A stretch of DNA of 15,046 nucleotides from Dehalococcoidia bacterium. GTDB lineage: Bacteria; Chloroflexota; Dehalococcoidia; Dehalococcoidales; BS750m-G39. Below the pieces are notes generated by a model, which was not told where the DNA came from, made no database searches, and saw only the letters and a list, made by a program, of their open reading frames with translations. The position numbers were made by a program, and so were the translations under genes. The stretch covers positions 1 to 15,046 of the forward strand of contig JAUWZG010000023.1 in NCBI GenBank assembly GCA_030615425.1, in the 5' to 3' direction. Positions 1 to 7,088 of this stretch are shown piece by piece (positions within the stretch are counted from its first letter, which is position 1; every line of letters begins with the position of its first letter).

Positions 1-1
1 C

Positions 2-406
2 ATAATAGTTGCCAACGATATTACCGATAAAGATAGCGGCTTCGGCGTTGACACCAACAAAGTAACCCTCATCGACCGAAAGGGCAAGGTGGAAAAACTG
101 CCCCTGCTGAGCAAGAGAGAGGTGGCGGGCAGGATACTGGACAGGGTGGCGGGGATGTTGGGCCCAAAGCTAACAAACCACCAAAGATTCGTAGAAGCTT
201 TTAAGCATAGGGGTGGAGAGATACTAGAGACAAAGCAGATAATAGCCTCCCTATCAAAAAAATTCCCAGAAATGGAAGAAGGAAGTATGCTGCCGAGTGA
301 CCACACTGAAGTGAGAGTAAAAGGGGCGTGCTGGTGCGCTGGTACTGAAAGTAGGATATTTGATGGGATAGGCCGTGGTCAGCTCAAAGTTAGGCAGAAC
401 TTATAA
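2..406 (+). CDS. coaBC: Phosphopantothenoylcysteine decarboxylase/phosphopantothenate-cysteine ligase, 3' part, with an extra C-terminal domain
   Basis: The frame is open from the window edge, so the 5' end is missing. The first ~50 codons match the end of the CoaB ligase half: an IVANDIT stretch, then GFGVDTNKVTLI, then a lysine-rich strand and LPLLSKREVAGRILDRV. CoaBC makes 4'-phosphopantetheine from phosphopantothenate, cysteine and CTP in the cytoplasmic CoA pathway. Family members normally stop just after this last helix. Here the frame continues for about 80 more residues, including GSMLPSDH, a CWC pair in GACWCAGTE, and RIFDGIGRG. I associate that pattern with a small domain of unknown function seen in restriction- or nuclease-linked proteins, from memory only. 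An in-frame ATG at 155 could start a separate small protein, but no stop divides the two parts. valS follows on the same strand after 218 bases. The ligase call is strong; the tail's role is unknown. Confidence 0.85.
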   Translation: MIVANDITDKDSGFGVDTNKVTLIDRKGKVEKLPLLSKREVAGRILDRVAGMLGPKLTNHQRFVEAFKHRGGEILETKQIIASLSKKFPEMEEGSMLPSDHTEVRVKGACWCAGTESRIFDGIGRGQLKVRQNL

Positions 407-459
407 GGTAGCAAAAAGATTATCTGACCACCAATCCCCACAGGGAAGAGTAATTAAAT

Positions 460-484
460 AGAGAGGGGGCGAAGCCCCCTCTCT
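460..484. repeat. Perfect 11-bp hairpin with GAA loop
   Basis: AGAGAGGGGGC (460-470) and GCCCCCTCTCT (474-484) are exact reverse complements around GAA. The apex reads GCGAAGC, known as an unusually stable mini-hairpin. It lies 54 bases after the coaBC stop and could end or protect that transcript. It is followed by TTAAAAC rather than a T run, so it is not a textbook intrinsic terminator. Palindromic intergenic repeat is the alternative. Confidence 0.7.
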
Positions 485-493
485 TAAAACCCC

Positions 494-521
494 TCCCCCT
501 CTCCTAACAAGGAGAGGGGGA
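494..521. repeat. Perfect 11-bp hairpin, second in tandem
   Basis: TCCCCCTCTCC (494-504) pairs exactly with GGAGAGGGGGA (511-521) around a TAACAA loop. It begins ten bases after the previous hairpin. Its C-rich left arm also resembles the right arm of that hairpin, so alternative pairings between the two are possible. No T tract follows. Confidence 0.7.
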
Positions 522-556
522 CTAAGGGGGAGAGGTTACCATAAGGAATTCGGGTT

Positions 557-583
557 CCCTGAAAAATCACAGATTTTTTAGGG
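557..583. repeat. 12-bp hairpin upstream of valS
   Basis: CCCTGAAAAATC (557-568) pairs with GATTTTTTAGGG (572-583) around ACA, with a single G-U wobble. It ends 41 bases before the valS start codon, so it could lie in the valS leader. I found no canonical promoter for valS in the gap, and no T-box signature at this hairpin. Confidence 0.6.
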
Positions 584-624
584 TGAAAAGTGGGTGAGGT
601 TGCTAAGCATTCAAAGAGGTAATT

Positions 625-3297
625 ATGGCAGAAGCACCAAAATATGTAATGCCCAAAGCCTATGAGCCACAAAAGGTTGAGCAGAAGTGGTATAAGTTCT
701 GGCTGGACAAGGGCTATTTCTCACCCAAGATAGACCCCAAAAAGAAGCCCTTTGTCATCATTATGCCTCCGCCCAATGTCACCGGCGAGCTTCACATTGG
801 CCATGCCTTAACCGCCATCCTGGAAGACATCATGACCCGCTGGCACCGGATGAGAGGCGAGCCGACGCTGTGGCTTCCCGGCGTTGACCACGCCGGTATT
901 GCTACCCAGGTAGTGGTTGAGCAGATGCTGGCTAAAGAAGGGCTCGACCGGCACCAGCTGGGCAGGGAGAAGACGCAGGAGAGAATCAGGCAATGGGCGG
1001 AGAGCCGGCGTGAGATTATTGCCCAGCAGCACCAGAGGCTGGGTGCTTCCTGCGACTGGAGCCGTGAGCACTATACCCTCGATGAGGGACCGAGCCGGGC
1101 AGTGCGCACCGCTTTCGCTCGCCTCTATGACAAGGGTTTAATCTACCGCGGGGAGCGGATTATCAACTGGTGCCCCCGATGTGCTACCGCCCTCTCTGAC
1201 CTCGAGGTAGAGCACAAAGAGGTGATGGGGCATCTATACTACGTCCGTTACCCCTTGGCTGAAGGCGATAAAGAATTCATCACCGTAGCTACCACCCGCC
1301 CCGAGACCATACTGGGTGATACTGCAGTAGCCGTCAATCCTAAGGACAAGCGGTTCAAGGCTATGCTGGGCAAAAAAGTCATCCTCCCCGCAGTGAACAG
1401 GGTGATAGCCATTATCGCCGATGAAGCTGTTGACCCTGACTTCGGCACCGGGGCGGTAAAAATCACCCCCGCCCACGACCCGGTGGACTTTGACATCGCT
1501 CAGCGGCAGGGACTGCCCCTGGTAAATATACTCAAGCTGGATGTGACCATGAACGAAAACGCCGGACCGTATGCCGGGCTTGACCGTTTTGACTGCCGCC
1601 AGGCGATACTGGCCGACCTGGAGAAGGATGGGCTTCTGGTCAAGGTTGAGCCCTATAGCCACTCAGTAGGGCACTGCATGCGCTGCCAGGTGATTATTGA
1701 GCCACTGGCTAGCAAGCAGTGGTTTATTAATACCAAGCCTTTAGCCAAACCAGCCATTGATGTTGTCCTTGACGGGCGCATCGCCATTATTCCCCCCCGG
1801 TTTACCAAGGTCTACCTCAACTGGCTGGAGAACATTCGTGACTGGTGCATCAGCCGCCAGCTATGGTGGGGACACCGAATCCCGGTGTGGTATTGCCGGG
1901 GCTGCGGCGAATTGACGGTGGCTGTTGATGAGCCGAAAGCCTGTAGCCAATGCGCCTCAGCCAATATAGAGCAGGACCCTGATGTTCTGGATACCTGGTT
2001 TAGCTCGGCGCTATGGACTCACTCCACCCTGGGCTGGCCCGATGATACCGAAGACCTGCGCTACTTCTACCCCACCACGGTAATGGAGACCGGCTATGAC
2101 ATCCTCTTCTTCTGGGTAGCCAGGATGATTATGATGGGTCTGGAGGATACCGGCGATATCCCCTTCAGCACTGTTTACCTTCACGGTCTGGTGCGTGACG
2201 AGAAGGGGGAGAAGATGAGCAAGGTCAAGGGTAACGTGATTGACCCCCTTGACACCATAGATAAATACGGCACCGATGCCCTGCGCTTTGCCCTGACCAC
2301 CGATATATCGCCGGGAAACGATATCAAGATGACCACACCCAGACTGGAAGCCGGTCGCAACTTTGCCAACAAGCTGTGGAATGCCACCCGGTTCGTGGTC
2401 AGAAGCCTTGAGCCAGAAGGCACCGATATGAAAATTCAGCGAGACGCGCTTCCGGTGGAAGACCACTGGATTCTGAGCCGCTTGAGCGGCACCGTAGCCA
2501 CGGTAACCAGATTGATGGACAACTTCCAGTTCGGCGAAGCCCAGAGGCAGCTCCATGATTTTATCTGGGGTGAATTCTGCGACTGGTATATTGAGTTTGC
2601 CAAGATTCGCCTTGGTGCCAAGGAAAAGCCGTCTCCTATCCCGGTCCTGGTTCATGTCCTGGAGACCTCGCTACGGTTGCTGCACCCCTTCATGCCCTTT
2701 GTCACCGAGGAGTTGTGGCAAAACCTTAAAGAGCGCCTGCCCGCAGACTGGCAAGCCACTGAGTCCATAATGACCGCCGCCTACCCTGAGGCAGATGAAA
2801 AAGATATTGACCCACAGGCGGAGCGGGTTATGGGAGCTATAATCGAGATAATACACGCTATCCGCAATGCCCGGGCGGAACATAAGGTGGAGAGCACCCG
2901 ATGGGTTGAGGCGCAGGTCTATGCCGGTGAGCTTACCCCAGCTATCACCCCCCATTCCCCGGCAATTCAGACCCTGGCTCGGGCGAGACCGGTTAGCTTC
3001 CTGGGGAGCCGGGAAGAAGCTCCGCCCGGCGAGAATGTCCTGGCTTTGGTGCTAAAAAGTTCTGAGGTAGTTATACCTATGGAGAGCATGGTTGACCTTG
3101 AGGCGGAGAGGAAACGGCTACAGCAGGAGATAGAGCAGAGCCAGGCTGAGGTCGCCTCACTTGAAGGCAGGCTCAAGGATAAAGCCTTCCTGACTAAAGC
3201 ACCGCCGGCGGTGGTGAGCCGGGAGCGAGATAAGCTAGCCGAGAGAAAGGACAAACTGGAAAGGCTAAAACAGCAGCTTACCAGGTTTCAGGCTTGA
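625..3297 (+). CDS. valS: Valyl-tRNA synthetase
   Basis: Charges tRNA-Val with valine in the cytoplasm and edits mischarged threonine. It is a class I synthetase of 890 residues, full length. The ATP-site signatures are present: PPPNVTGELHIGH, with HIGH at residues 57-60, and KMSKV at 530-534. Four CxxC pairs at C183/C186, C351/C354, C424/C427 and C440/C443 match the two zinc sites seen in thermophilic ValRS enzymes. The editing (CP1) domain lies between them, with the TTRPETILGDTAVAV stretch. The last ~65 residues are a charged coiled-coil arm typical of ValS. The ATG at 625 has AGAGGT four bases upstream, and the N-terminus matches the family. It follows coaBC on the same strand but is separated by the hairpin array, so separate transcription or attenuation is possible. 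Confidence 0.97.
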   Translation: MAEAPKYVMPKAYEPQKVEQKWYKFWLDKGYFSPKIDPKKKPFVIIMPPPNVTGELHIGHALTAILEDIMTRWHRMRGEPTLWLPGVDHAGIATQVVVEQMLAKEGLDRHQLGREKTQERIRQWAESRREIIAQQHQRLGASCDWSREHYTLDEGPSRAVRTAFARLYDKGLIYRGERIINWCPRCATALSDLEVEHKEVMGHLYYVRYPLAEGDKEFITVATTRPETILGDTAVAVNPKDKRFKAMLGKKVILPAVNRVIAIIADEAVDPDFGTGAVKITPAHDPVDFDIAQRQGLPLVNILKLDVTMNENAGPYAGLDRFDCRQAILADLEKDGLLVKVEPYSHSVGHCMRCQVIIEPLASKQWFINTKPLAKPAIDVVLDGRIAIIPPRFTKVYLNWLENIRDWCISRQLWWGHRIPVWYCRGCGELTVAVDEPKACSQCASANIEQDPDVLDTWFSSALWTHSTLGWPDDTEDLRYFYPTTVMETGYDILFFWVARMIMMGLEDTGDIPFSTVYLHGLVRDEKGEKMSKVKGNVIDPLDTIDKYGTDALRFALTTDISPGNDIKMTTPRLEAGRNFANKLWNATRFVVRSLEPEGTDMKIQRDALPVEDHWILSRLSGTVATVTRLMDNFQFGEAQRQLHDFIWGEFCDWYIEFAKIRLGAKEKPSPIPVLVHVLETSLRLLHPFMPFVTEELWQNLKERLPADWQATESIMTAAYPEADEKDIDPQAERVMGAIIEIIHAIRNARAEHKVESTRWVEAQVYAGELTPAITPHSPAIQTLARARPVSFLGSREEAPPGENVLALVLKSSEVVIPMESMVDLEAERKRLQQEIEQSQAEVASLEGRLKDKAFLTKAPPAVVSRERDKLAERKDKLERLKQQLTRFQA

Positions 3298-3308
3298 CCA
3301 AAACCGAA

Positions 3309-3335
3309 GCCGCCCTCCTTAAACAGGAGAGCGGC
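3309..3335 (-). terminator. Hairpin terminator between convergent valS and symporter operon
   Basis: GCCGCCCTCCT (3309-3319) and AGGAGAGCGGC (3325-3335) form an 11-position stem with one mismatch around TAAAC. Read on the minus strand, the hairpin is followed by TTCGGTTTTGG, a modest T tract, suiting termination of the symporter/small-subunit transcript. No T tract follows on the plus strand, but the hairpin lies 11 bases after the valS stop and may also serve that gene. Confidence 0.55.
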
Positions 3336-3360
3336 TCCAATGGTTAATGGTGGCTCTTAG

Positions 3361-3468
3361 CTAGTCTTTCCAGGCACCGCCTCTACCTATGCGAGAGAAG
3401 CAGAACCACAGTCCGCCGATGAATACCAGCGACATAACAACCGTAGTAATTATTGCAGCTGTTGTCAT
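3361..3468 (-). CDS. 35-aa single-helix protein, MetS-like small subunit of the NSS symporter
   Basis: The reading frame starts MTTAAIITTVVMSLVFIGG, is hydrophobic over residues ~3-23, and ends with a short basic tail, RIGRGGAWKD. Small one-helix proteins of this form accompany some NSS-family symporters. The characterised example is MetS, needed by the methionine transporter MetP in Corynebacterium. Its ATG overlaps the symporter's TGA (ATGA), implying translational coupling. GGGAGG nine bases upstream is formed by the symporter's last glycine codons. It should be an inner-membrane peptide stabilising or activating the transporter. The hydrophobic profile, position and coupling are seen; the MetS assignment is inferred, and there is no cysteine- or charge-based fingerprint to confirm it. 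Confidence 0.75.
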   Translation of the reverse strand: MTTAAIITTVVMSLVFIGGLWFCFSRIGRGGAWKD

Positions 3469-4979
3469 TTTTCACCACCTCCCTTGAGCGTCTTGGTCTT
3501 GGCTGCTTGCAGCCAGAAGCTCAGCCCTAGGGTTACGACGAGGATGGTCCATATGGGCCAAGACCAATTGAAGTAACCTTCATAACCCGTAGACGTGATA
3601 TCCTCCATGAAGCCGCCGTAGATGACCACAAAGAGCAAACCGGCTGGCACAACAACTTTAATTAGCCAGTCGAACCAGGCGCCAATCTTGAAATCCGAGG
3701 TCCCATTGATGTGCTCTCTGAGCTTCTTAGCGCCATATACCCAGCCAACGACGATACAGGCCAAGGCACCGGTTATCAACAGACCGTAGAAGGAGACCGT
3801 CCTATCCACAATGTCCAACCAGTAAAGACCGCCGCCGGTGGTAAATATGAGTCCGACTAAGAAGGCGATAGCGCAGATAGCGGCGGTGAGTTTGGCCCGG
3901 CTCCAGCCAAATTTATCCTTGAGCGGAGCGATGACGCCTCCATAGGTCAGGAAGAAGGCAGAATCTATGCCCAAGAAGAACAAGCAGATGAAGAAGATTA
4001 CACCAGTAAGGGCAGCCATGGCTGGCATCATGGATATCGCCACCGGATAGGTCACGAAAGCCAAGCCTAGACCGGCAGCGCTAACCCCCTCAACCGGGAC
4101 GGATAGAGCTTGCATGATGAAACCAACGATGCTGAATACGGCAAAACCGGCAAAGAAGCTGGTGGCACAATTGGAGAACGACGTTATAAAGGCGTTATTG
4201 GTGATATCAGCTTTCTTGGCGACAAAGCTGCCGTAGGCGTACATCCCGGCCATTCCCAGGGAGAGGGTAAAGGCAATCTGGCTGAAGGCACCAAACCACA
4301 AATCTGGGTTACTCAAGGCAGCAAAATCTGGTGCCAGGTAATAGTTAAGTCCGTCAACAGCCCCGGGCAAGGTTAGCCCCCTTATCAGCAGGATAAGCAG
4401 CAGGGCCCAAGGAATGGTCACCGTCCACACGGCAACCTTGCCTATTACCCTGGCTCCTTTATACATGATGAAGAACAGGGCTACCCAGATAAATGCCAAT
4501 GCTCCTACTATCGGCCACTGAAGACCGCCTAGCGCAGTTGGTCCGGAGGAAAGGTTCAATATATCCTCGAAGAAATACGCGCCTGCCCCAGCAGCTCCAG
4601 CCTCGCCTGTACCCCAAGCAACACTAGCCGCGCTAACCGCATAGTTCAGAGACCAGGCTATTACCACGGAATAATAGGCGACAATGAGGAAGGCAACAAA
4701 GACCGGCCACCAGCCCAGCCATTCCCACTTCTTGCCTATGCCTTCAAATACGCCGGGGGCACCCCTTTGGAAATAACGCCCCATGCCAAACTCCATAATC
4801 ATCCAGGGGATGCCCATTATGATAAGGCCGATAATCCAGGCAATCAAAAAGGCTCCGCCACCATATTCGTAGGTCAAATAGGGAAATCTCCAGATATTGC
4901 CCAGACCTATTGCGGAGCCTATTGCGGCGAACAGGAAAAGATGCCTGCCGCCCCATCTCTCTCTTGTTAATTCCGCCAA
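3465..4979 (-). CDS. Sodium-dependent transporter, neurotransmitter:sodium symporter (NSS/SNF) family
   Basis: An inner-membrane symporter of 504 residues, predicted to take up an amino acid or similar solute with Na+. The N-terminus shows the family signature: WGGRHLFLFAAIGSAIGLGNIWRFP, where the GSAIGLGNIWRFP segment (residues 21-33) is the unwound TM1 region that holds Na+ and substrate in LeuT. Eleven to twelve hydrophobic segments follow. A run of glycines ends the protein and supplies the ribosome site for the next gene. The start is TTG: GAAAGGAGG lies eight bases upstream, and the nearby ATG is out of frame. The companion 35-aa protein suggests a MetP-like subgroup, with methionine, alanine or branched-chain amino acids as candidate substrates. 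The sequence does not settle the substrate. Expression is probably driven by the promoter at 5118-5146. Confidence 0.93.
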   Translation of the reverse strand: MAELTRERWGGRHLFLFAAIGSAIGLGNIWRFPYLTYEYGGGAFLIAWIIGLIIMGIPWMIMEFGMGRYFQRGAPGVFEGIGKKWEWLGWWPVFVAFLIVAYYSVVIAWSLNYAVSAASVAWGTGEAGAAGAGAYFFEDILNLSSGPTALGGLQWPIVGALAFIWVALFFIMYKGARVIGKVAVWTVTIPWALLLILLIRGLTLPGAVDGLNYYLAPDFAALSNPDLWFGAFSQIAFTLSLGMAGMYAYGSFVAKKADITNNAFITSFSNCATSFFAGFAVFSIVGFIMQALSVPVEGVSAAGLGLAFVTYPVAISMMPAMAALTGVIFFICLFFLGIDSAFFLTYGGVIAPLKDKFGWSRAKLTAAICAIAFLVGLIFTTGGGLYWLDIVDRTVSFYGLLITGALACIVVGWVYGAKKLREHINGTSDFKIGAWFDWLIKVVVPAGLLFVVIYGGFMEDITSTGYEGYFNWSWPIWTILVVTLGLSFWLQAAKTKTLKGGGEK

Positions 4980-5111
4980 ATCCTCATCCTCCTTTCGTCA
5001 AGATTTATCGAATAAGAGGATAACCTTTTAAATTGCTATATGGATACCTCCTTTCACTATTTGCTTATTGTAAGAAGGGGCTTATTGTGCCCCTCCCTTA
5101 AATTAGCCATT
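4980..5111 (-). promoter_or_regulatory. Leader (5' UTR) of the symporter mRNA, with hairpin and orphan Shine-Dalgarno
   Basis: If transcription starts about 6-7 bases after the predicted -10, the leader is about 130 nt. It holds a small hairpin (AGGGGC/GCCCCT arms at 5076-5081 and 5089-5094), a second GAAAGGAGGT at 5046-5055 with no ATG, GTG or TTG at a usable distance, and the functional GAAAGGAGG at 4988-4996. A 17-codon frame (ATG at 5110, TAG ending at 5057) starts almost at the predicted transcript start and ends just before the orphan ribosome site. No known riboswitch was recognised. Confidence 0.4.
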
Positions 5112-5117
5112 GACGGA

Positions 5118-5146
5118 ATTTTACTCAGCTTATGGCAATATGTCAA
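5118..5146 (-). promoter_or_regulatory. Predicted sigma-70 type promoter for the symporter
   Basis: On the minus strand TTGACA (5141-5146) and TAAAAT (5118-5123) are separated by exactly 17 bases, one mismatch from the -35/-10 consensus. The -35 box lies inside the last codons of the upstream 237-aa gene, so the symporter can be transcribed separately from the secA block. Confidence 0.65.
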
Positions 5147-5843
5147 TAGGTTTTGGCCTAAAATCATTGTTAGTTAACTGCTCCAGCGCTTTTTTGGTAT
5201 CACTGGCCACCCTCGCCTTGTCACACTGCTCTAGCCGATACTTAAATAGCCAGTAGGTAAACTCCTTTAGCTCGGTCAGGCTGGTAGACCTGGGCCGGGG
5301 GTAGCCCTTCTCCCGCCGGAAGCGCTTAAGCAGTATAGCTTTAGTAGCACCATATATTCGCCGGTAGACCTCATTAAGCAGATTAGGCTCGTTATTGTAG
5401 CCTGAGGTGCGCCTCTCCTTGCGCACCTCCTCCCCCACCGCCTGAATTAGAGCCTCCTCCACAGTAACGCCATAGAAATAGTTAAGATACTGGTGATATT
5501 TACCACTGCCAATAAGCTTCTTGAATTTCCCCTTGGTCAGCCTGATTGGTGGTTCACCGTGGAAGAGGAGGGCAAGTCTTTCATCATCGGGCAGCGAGCC
5601 ATCTACCGCCTGGCATAGTCGTTCCGCCAGCAGCAGCCAGTCAAAGGCTTCACCATCAATAAGGTAGCGGTAGTGGCGACCGTTATAGGTCTCCTCACCG
5701 TCGGTCCACAAACCGATAGCCTCAAGCAGGGCGATATACCAGTGCTTGCCGCTTAGAATAGCCTGCTTCAGATGTCTTATCGCCTCGGTATCGGTAGTTG
5801 AGGTTATTTCAGCCGATGCTAATTTATTATTCACTGCTGTCAT
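5130..5843 (-). CDS. Uncharacterised 237-aa protein
   Basis: I do not recognise this family. The protein is soluble, with no signal peptide or membrane segment, and rich in charged and aromatic residues. Visible parts are an N-terminal helix with an HLKQAILSGKHWYIALLEAIGLW stretch whose core is LLEAIGLW, then DGEAFDWLLLAERL, a basic middle (RLTKGKFKKLIGSGKY), and EVRKERRTSGYNNEPNLLNEVYRR broken by YNNEPNLL. It ends in a basic/aromatic helix (YWLFKYRLEQC). It resembles conserved hypothetical proteins of environmental Chloroflexota, but that is an impression only. ATG at 5843 has AGAGG four bases upstream, and the start lies eight bases after the HhH gene's stop, so the two are likely co-expressed. 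A nucleic-acid role is suggested only by that neighbour and the basic stretches. Confidence 0.8.
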   Translation of the reverse strand: MTAVNNKLASAEITSTTDTEAIRHLKQAILSGKHWYIALLEAIGLWTDGEETYNGRHYRYLIDGEAFDWLLLAERLCQAVDGSLPDDERLALLFHGEPPIRLTKGKFKKLIGSGKYHQYLNYFYGVTVEEALIQAVGEEVRKERRTSGYNNEPNLLNEVYRRIYGATKAILLKRFRREKGYPRPRSTSLTELKEFTYWLFKYRLEQCDKARVASDTKKALEQLTNNDFRPKPIDILP

Positions 5844-5851
5844 GCTGCCTC

Positions 5852-6139
5852 TTACTCTTTAGCCGGGTGAGCCTGCTCCTGGAACTCAGCCTTTAGCTTC
5901 TCGTAGTATTCGAGCTTGCCGGTAGTTACCAGCTCGGTAATCTTCTTGGTGATAGCCTCCCCCGCCCCCGGGATTTCCTTTAATCTGTCCTCCCTGACCA
6001 GTTGCTCTACTTCCACCGATAGCTCCTTAATTTCCTGCGCCACCTTCTGGTAAGCCCTGATTTTAAATATGTTGTCCTTCTTGAGCTTCAGCATTTCGGC
6101 AATATCTTCAAAGACCTTGGCTACCTGTTTGTTGTTCAC
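5852..6139 (-). CDS. Stand-alone helix-hairpin-helix protein resembling the N-terminal domain of family X DNA polymerase
   Basis: The 95 residues match the N-terminal 8-kDa-like domain of bacterial PolX: VFEDIAEMLKLKKDN, FKIRAYQKVAQ, then a hairpin EIPGAGEAITKKI at ~55-67 and GKLEYYEKLK. In PolX (about 570 aa) this domain binds DNA and is followed by polymerase and PHP domains. Here the frame ends with QEQAHPAKE and a stop, and the next gene has no polymerase motifs, so it is either a genuine short DNA-binding protein or a relic of a PolX gene. The start is GTG at 6139; no start lies further upstream in frame, and GGAAG is about seven bases before it. It lies 21 bases after the methyltransferase stop. 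Base composition is like the secA side rather than the restriction-modification insert. Confidence 0.85.
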   Translation of the reverse strand: MNNKQVAKVFEDIAEMLKLKKDNIFKIRAYQKVAQEIKELSVEVEQLVREDRLKEIPGAGEAITKKITELVTTGKLEYYEKLKAEFQEQAHPAKE

Positions 6140-6160
6140 TTGGCACTTCCAGTCCGGGTG

Positions 6161-7072
6161 TCAAGTATCTTTGGACTCCTTAGCTTTGTATGAAGTCTGC
6201 TTCTCTAACAGTTGAGGTTGGGGGAGTAGCTTTCTTCTTTTCTTGGTTGTGGGCGTTTCATATTCTGCCAAACCTTTCTTACTCACTTTGGTCTTCTTCC
6301 CTGTCCTTCCGACGGATAGGGGAAATTCCTGAAGCATCCTCGCTGTCTCTAGCCTCTGCGCAGCTATTTCGCAGTATTTCTGTGAAATATCAACATGAAT
6401 GAAATGTCGACCTGTTTTTTCAGCTACTACTGCTACCGTTCCTGTTCCCCCAAACATATCAAGGACGATATTACCTCTATAAGTATAGAATTTAATAAGC
6501 CTATATATTAACATTTCGGGAAAGGGTGTGGGATGTCCTCTACGCTGCGACTCTGGTGGTATATACCAGAAACCATCAGAGAATCTCATAAACTCATCAT
6601 TTGTTATATCTCTATCCTTGCTGTCACTTTCCAGAGTCCAAGAATCTTTGCAAAAGACCAAGACATATTCCCAAGAGGGTACAATATGAGGATTTGATGG
6701 ACTCATCCAGCTTCCCCACGCGGTTCTGCGCTTCATAGTCTGCTTATACCAGATTATCTCAGTTCTCATTATCATACCGATTTCCCTTAGCTGGTTAGAG
6801 AAATCATGATGAATAGGTCTAAAATTCTTTATGCTTGTAGGAGCGATGTTTAGGGCAAACCGTCCCCCAGAGACTAGTACGCGTTTTGTCTCAATCCAGA
6901 CTTTTTTCATCCATTCCAGGTAATTCTCATAAGCTAGGCTATCATCATGGTTATCATATTTTATGCCTAAATTATATGGTGGTGAGGTTACTGCCAGATG
7001 GACAGTTCCATCTGGAATCTGTTTCATCAATTCTAGGCAATCACCACATGTTATTTTATCTAAAAAGTCCAT
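6161..7072 (-). CDS. DNA methyltransferase, N4-cytosine/N6-adenine family
   Basis: Transfers a methyl group from S-adenosylmethionine to an exocyclic amino group in a DNA target. The catalytic motif TSPPYN is at residues 29-34 and the SAM-binding motif DMFGGTGT at 205-212. That order, catalytic motif first, is the beta-type arrangement. HPTPFPEML at 180-188 and the S in SPPY resemble N4-cytosine enzymes such as the PvuII type, so m4C is more likely than m6A, though not certain. The protein has 303 residues; the last ~60 are basic and low in complexity and may contact DNA. ATG at 7072 has AGAGG upstream, 16 bases after the HNH stop. Codons are A+T-richer than in secA. With the HNH gene it forms a likely type II restriction-modification pair; target sequence unknown. 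Confidence 0.93.
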   Translation of the reverse strand: MDFLDKITCGDCLELMKQIPDGTVHLAVTSPPYNLGIKYDNHDDSLAYENYLEWMKKVWIETKRVLVSGGRFALNIAPTSIKNFRPIHHDFSNQLREIGMIMRTEIIWYKQTMKRRTAWGSWMSPSNPHIVPSWEYVLVFCKDSWTLESDSKDRDITNDEFMRFSDGFWYIPPESQRRGHPTPFPEMLIYRLIKFYTYRGNIVLDMFGGTGTVAVVAEKTGRHFIHVDISQKYCEIAAQRLETARMLQEFPLSVGRTGKKTKVSKKGLAEYETPTTKKRRKLLPQPQLLEKQTSYKAKESKDT

Positions 7073-7088
7073 AATATTCCTCTGCCTA

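Noticed and set aside
407..624. T-box riboswitch controlling valS
   Set aside because: No AGGGTGGNACCGCG-type antiterminator or specifier stem is visible. The AGGGTG at 580-585 is part of a simple A/T hairpin.
484..672. 62-aa minus-strand frame
   Set aside because: It runs through the hairpin array into the start of valS and has no ribosome site or recognisable protein.
2212..2226. KMSKV in place of KMSKS in ValS as a defect
   Set aside because: The last position of this motif varies among class I synthetases. The catalytic lysines and HIGH motif are intact.
2011..2655. 214-aa minus-strand frame inside valS
   Set aside because: It is antisense to a clearly conserved synthetase region, and its composition reflects the complement of valS codons.
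5063..5088. GCTTATTGT repeated twice as an operator or CRISPR fragment
   Set aside because: There are only two 9-base copies with no regular spacing or palindromy, most likely chance within an A/T-rich leader.
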